From positions 1 through 31,365 of the forward strand of contig JAEWYO010000072.1 in NCBI GenBank assembly GCA_023395595.1: 31,365 bases of DNA, written 5' to 3'. Source of the stretch: Bacillota bacterium (GTDB taxonomy: Bacteria; Bacillota; Clostridia; Christensenellales; CAG-138). Numbering within the stretch: position 1 is the first letter of the stretch; every line of letters begins with the position of its first letter. The translations under genes were made by a program, and so were the position numbers. Shown piece by piece: positions 29,268 to 31,365 of this stretch. The notes beneath the pieces are model-generated. The model made no database searches, was not told the origin of the DNA, and saw only the letters and a program-made list of their open reading frames with translations.

Positions 29268-29308
29268 ATTATATTTCGTTCTATCTGCCGTGTTGATCAG
29301 GCACGGCA
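29268..29308 (-). promoter_or_regulatory. glyA promoter region with palindrome
   Basis: Consensus TATAAT (29273-29268) on the minus strand lies 22 bases before the glyA ATG, but no good -35 hexamer is visible. Where it should be, an inverted repeat TGCCGTG/CACGGCA (29286-29292 with 29302-29308) encloses 9 bases containing TGATCA. Such a position suits a repressor operator, or an activator that replaces the missing -35 contact (inference). Confidence 0.45.
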
Positions 29309-29331
29309 TCGATCGATTTCAATTGATATGC

Positions 29332-29367
29332 AAAAAGCGCCATTCGCCGGTTTGCAAGGGCGCTTTT
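29332..29367 (-). terminator. Terminator after the RseC-like gene
   Basis: A 9-bp stem AAAAGCGCC/GGCGCTTTT (29333-29341 with 29359-29367) is followed on the minus strand by TTTTTGC. It lies just after the stop codon of the RseC-like gene. Confidence 0.8.
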
Positions 29368-29369
29368 GC

Positions 29370-29786
29370 TTATTCCCAGTCGTCCAGAATCCGCGTCATA
29401 CGCGGCTGAAAGTTCTTCTTTTTCGCACTTGTCTTCTCCACAACGCGGAGAATAAGATAGCCGATTCCGCAAGCGGCGACACCAAGCGCAAGCCCCGCCC
29501 AATCCGCAATCCGGCTGCCGATGAGCACTCCCGCGATGAGAAGAATCAGCGGTACGGCGTAAGCAAGCAGGCTAGCTTGAACGACGCGCTTGGGAGAAAG
29601 ATCGACCACAACGCGGTCTCCCTCTTTCGCGCCGAGCGTGTTCGGCAGCGAAACTTCCATCTCGCTGTCCCCAACCGTCAGACACGCGCCGCAGTGAGCA
29701 CAGGCGGAGCCGCGCAGAAAGCGAATCTGCGCGGTTCCGTCCGAAATTGCCGTTACGAGGCCAATGTGTGCACCCGTGCTTTCCAA
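29370..29786 (-). CDS. RseC/SoxR-reducing-system family membrane protein
   Basis: The 138-residue product has a small N-terminal domain with the family's cysteine motif C29-x2-C32-x2-C35 (GSACAHCGACL). A VSLPNTLGAKEGDRVVVDLSPKRVVQASLLAY segment and two transmembrane helices (~73-93 and ~97-115) follow, then a basic tail. RseC relatives are linked to sigma-E control or to reduction of the SoxR cluster in Proteobacteria, and in Clostridia they often occur near Rnf or other redox genes; here the partner is only aspS. It starts with TTG at 29786: the GGAGGAA site 7 bases before it overlaps the aspS end, and only 4 bases separate the genes. Confidence 0.88.
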   Translation of the reverse strand: MESTGAHIGLVTAISDGTAQIRFLRGSACAHCGACLTVGDSEMEVSLPNTLGAKEGDRVVVDLSPKRVVQASLLAYAVPLILLIAGVLIGSRIADWAGLALGVAACGIGYLILRVVEKTSAKKKNFQPRMTRILDDWE

Positions 29787-29790
29787 GGCG

Positions 29791-31365
29791 TTATTCCTCC
29801 ACCTTGGTGCAGGCGATGTTGAGTTCGCGGAGCTGCTTGTCGTCCACGAAGTCTGGCGCGCCTGTCATCGGGCAGGACGCGTTCTGCACCTTCGGGAAGG
29901 CGATGACGTCGCGAATGCTCGGCGAACCCGTGATGAGCATCGCCAGGCGGTCGAGGCCATACGCCATTCCGCCGTGCGGCGGCGGGCCAAAGCGGAAAGC
30001 ATCCATCAAGAAGCCGAAGCGGTATTCCGCCTGTTCGTCGGTAAAGCCGAGCGCGCGGAACATCTTCTTTTGCAGCTCCTGCGAGTGGATACGAATCGAG
30101 CCGCCGCCGATCTCCACGCCGTTGAGCACGATGTCGTATGCCTTGGCACGGACGTTGCCGGGATCGGTGTCGAGCTTTTCGAGGTCCTCATCCATGGGGC
30201 TGGTGAAGGGATGGTGCATCGCGCTGAAGCGCTTCTCTTCCTCGTCCCACTCCAGCAGCGGGAATTCCGTAACCCACAGGAGGTTGTATTTGTCTTTCGG
30301 GATCAGGTTGAGCTTCTCCGCGAGCTTCAGGCGAAGTGCGCCAAGGGAAGCAAACACGGTTTTATTCTCGTCCGCAACGATAAACAGTACGTCGCCCTGC
30401 TCGAAGTTTGCGGCTTTTCGCACGGCGGCAATCTCGTCCTCGGTGAGGAACTTGAGCACGGGAGAGGCGAGCCCTTCCGCCTTGTCGTTCATCCAGATAA
30501 GCCCCTTGGCACGGTAGGTCTTCACGTATTCGCCCATCGCGTCCAACTCCTTGCGGGAGAAGTGCTCGCTTGCGCCTTTTGCGTTGACCGCACGGATGCT
30601 TCCGCCGTTGCTGAGCGCATTCTGGAACACGCTAAATTCACTGTTCTTGAAGATTTCGCTGAGGTCAACCAACTCCAAGTCGAAACGGGTATCCGGCTTG
30701 TCGGAACCGTAGCGCGCCATCGCTTCGGCATACTTCAGCCGCGGCAGCGGCAGCTCGATGTCCACATTCAGCGTGTCCTTAAAGAGGCGCTGGAGGAAGC
30801 CTTCGTTGACGCTCTGCACGTCGATCTCTTCCACAAACGACATCTCGATGTCGATCTGTGTGAAGTCCGGCTGGCGATCCGCGCGCAGATCCTCGTCGCG
30901 GAAGCAACGGGCAATCTGGAAATAACGGTCGTATCCCGCGAGCATCAGCAACTGCTTAAAGAGCTGCGGGCTCTGCGGCAGCGCGAAGAACTTGCCCGGA
31001 TGAACGCGACTCGGCACCAGATAGTCGCGCGCGCCTTCCGGCGTGCTCTTGGTGAGAATCGGGGTTTCGATCTCAAGGAAATTCTGCGAGTCGAAGTATT
31101 CCCGCGCGGTAAACGCGATCTTATGGCGCATGATGAGGTTTTTCTGCATCGCGGGACGGCGCAGGTCAAGATAGCGGTATTTCAGCCGCAGCAGCTCGTT
31201 TGCTTTGCAGTCGTCGGTGATTTCAAACGGCGTGGTCTCGCTCTTGCTGAGGATTTTGAATTCGCTGACCAGCACCTCAAGTTCGCCCGTCGCCATGTTT
31301 TTGTTGATCATGTCGCCGGTGCGGAGCACGAGCTGTCCGCGCACGGCAAGCACGAATTCCGAACG
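29791..31365 (-). CDS. aspS: Aspartyl-tRNA synthetase, 5' part beyond window edge
   Basis: This class II synthetase charges tRNA-Asp (and possibly tRNA-Asn, if an amidotransferase is present elsewhere). The visible 524 residues begin in the N-terminal OB-fold anticodon-binding domain (LAVRGQLVLRTGDMINKN). Motif 1 is RLKYRYLDLRRPAMQKNL and motif 2 includes PQSPQLFKQLLMLAGYDRYFQIARCFRDEDLRADRQPDF. The bacterial insertion (GAD) domain spans roughly the middle, and motif 3 is GLDRLAMLITGSPSIRDVIAFPK. The frame is open to the window edge, so the first ~65 residues are missing and the start cannot be set. It is followed after 4 bases by the RseC-like gene. Confidence 0.97.
   Translation of the reverse strand, partial: RSEFVLAVRGQLVLRTGDMINKNMATGELEVLVSEFKILSKSETTPFEITDDCKANELLRLKYRYLDLRRPAMQKNLIMRHKIAFTAREYFDSQNFLEIETPILTKSTPEGARDYLVPSRVHPGKFFALPQSPQLFKQLLMLAGYDRYFQIARCFRDEDLRADRQPDFTQIDIEMSFVEEIDVQSVNEGFLQRLFKDTLNVDIELPLPRLKYAEAMARYGSDKPDTRFDLELVDLSEIFKNSEFSVFQNALSNGGSIRAVNAKGASEHFSRKELDAMGEYVKTYRAKGLIWMNDKAEGLASPVLKFLTEDEIAAVRKAANFEQGDVLFIVADENKTVFASLGALRLKLAEKLNLIPKDKYNLLWVTEFPLLEWDEEEKRFSAMHHPFTSPMDEDLEKLDTDPGNVRAKAYDIVLNGVEIGGGSIRIHSQELQKKMFRALGFTDEQAEYRFGFLMDAFRFGPPPHGGMAYGLDRLAMLITGSPSIRDVIAFPKVQNASCPMTGAPDFVDDKQLRELNIACTKVEE

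Noticed and set aside
28380..29822. Long open frame on the plus strand, antisense to glyA, through the RseC-like gene and into the 3' end of aspS.
   Set aside because: It is the shadow of well-identified minus-strand genes in GC-rich sequence. It has no ribosome site, and its product (many Cys/His/Arg in odd order) resembles no domain.
1..31365. CRISPR array, insertion sequence or prophage.
   Set aside because: No regularly spaced direct repeats, transposase, integrase or phage structural genes were seen.

Overview
The window looks like a chromosomal segment of a moderately GC-rich Clostridia-type Firmicute (Bacillota). The evidence is the IreB–YqgF–DUF1292 operon, rpsB–tsf–pyrH, an Rrf2 regulator with iscS and iscU, PhoP/PhoR-like two-component pairs, a class A PBP, an RseC-like protein next to aspS, and sigma-A-type promoters with strong GGAGG ribosome sites. 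I cannot name a genus from the sequence. Almost everything is on the minus strand. The plus-strand exceptions are two membrane-protein genes (7337-9853) and a tRNA-Ala. Both window ends cut genes: pyrH at the left and aspS at the right.

Layout (transcription of minus-strand genes runs right to left). 1-2544: rpsB, tsf and pyrH, with an rpsB promoter and structured leader, and a strong terminator between tsf and pyrH. 2600-3616: ireB, yqgF/ruvX and a DUF1292 gene. 3791-4244: yajC with its own promoter and terminator. 4312-6653: an Fe-S assembly operon (Rrf2/IscR-like regulator, iscS, iscU) from a near-consensus promoter. 6682-7253: ogt, divergent from the two membrane-protein genes. 9940-11450: a GNAT enzyme, a small two-helix membrane protein and a DUF2461 gene. 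11457-15491: tyrS, yigZ and a large secreted/membrane-anchored Ig-like protein that run on into the DUF2461 gene. 15597-21044: two tandem PhoP/PhoR-like response-regulator/histidine-kinase pairs. 21089-24500: a class A penicillin-binding protein coupled to a uracil-DNA glycosylase homologue. 24690-24843: a complete tRNA-Ala(GGC) unit with promoter and terminator.

The accessory part is 24898-27933. It holds two host-composition genes without a named function, one with a possible PD-(D/E)XK-like nuclease pattern and one Cys-rich, and a strikingly AT-rich DUF4238 gene that appears to be foreign cargo placed just downstream of glyA. 27999-31365 returns to housekeeping: glyA, an RseC-like Cys-cluster membrane protein and aspS.

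I see no proven new system, CRISPR array, transposase or integrase. The items most worth a second look are the AT-rich DUF4238 gene with its two orphan neighbours, the Fe-S-ligand-less family-4-type uracil-DNA glycosylase coupled to a PBP, the duplicated two-component system with paired palindromes in front of one copy, inverted repeats within the rpsB and glyA promoters, and a membrane-anchored hendecad-repeat protein next to a GT-C-like membrane protein.
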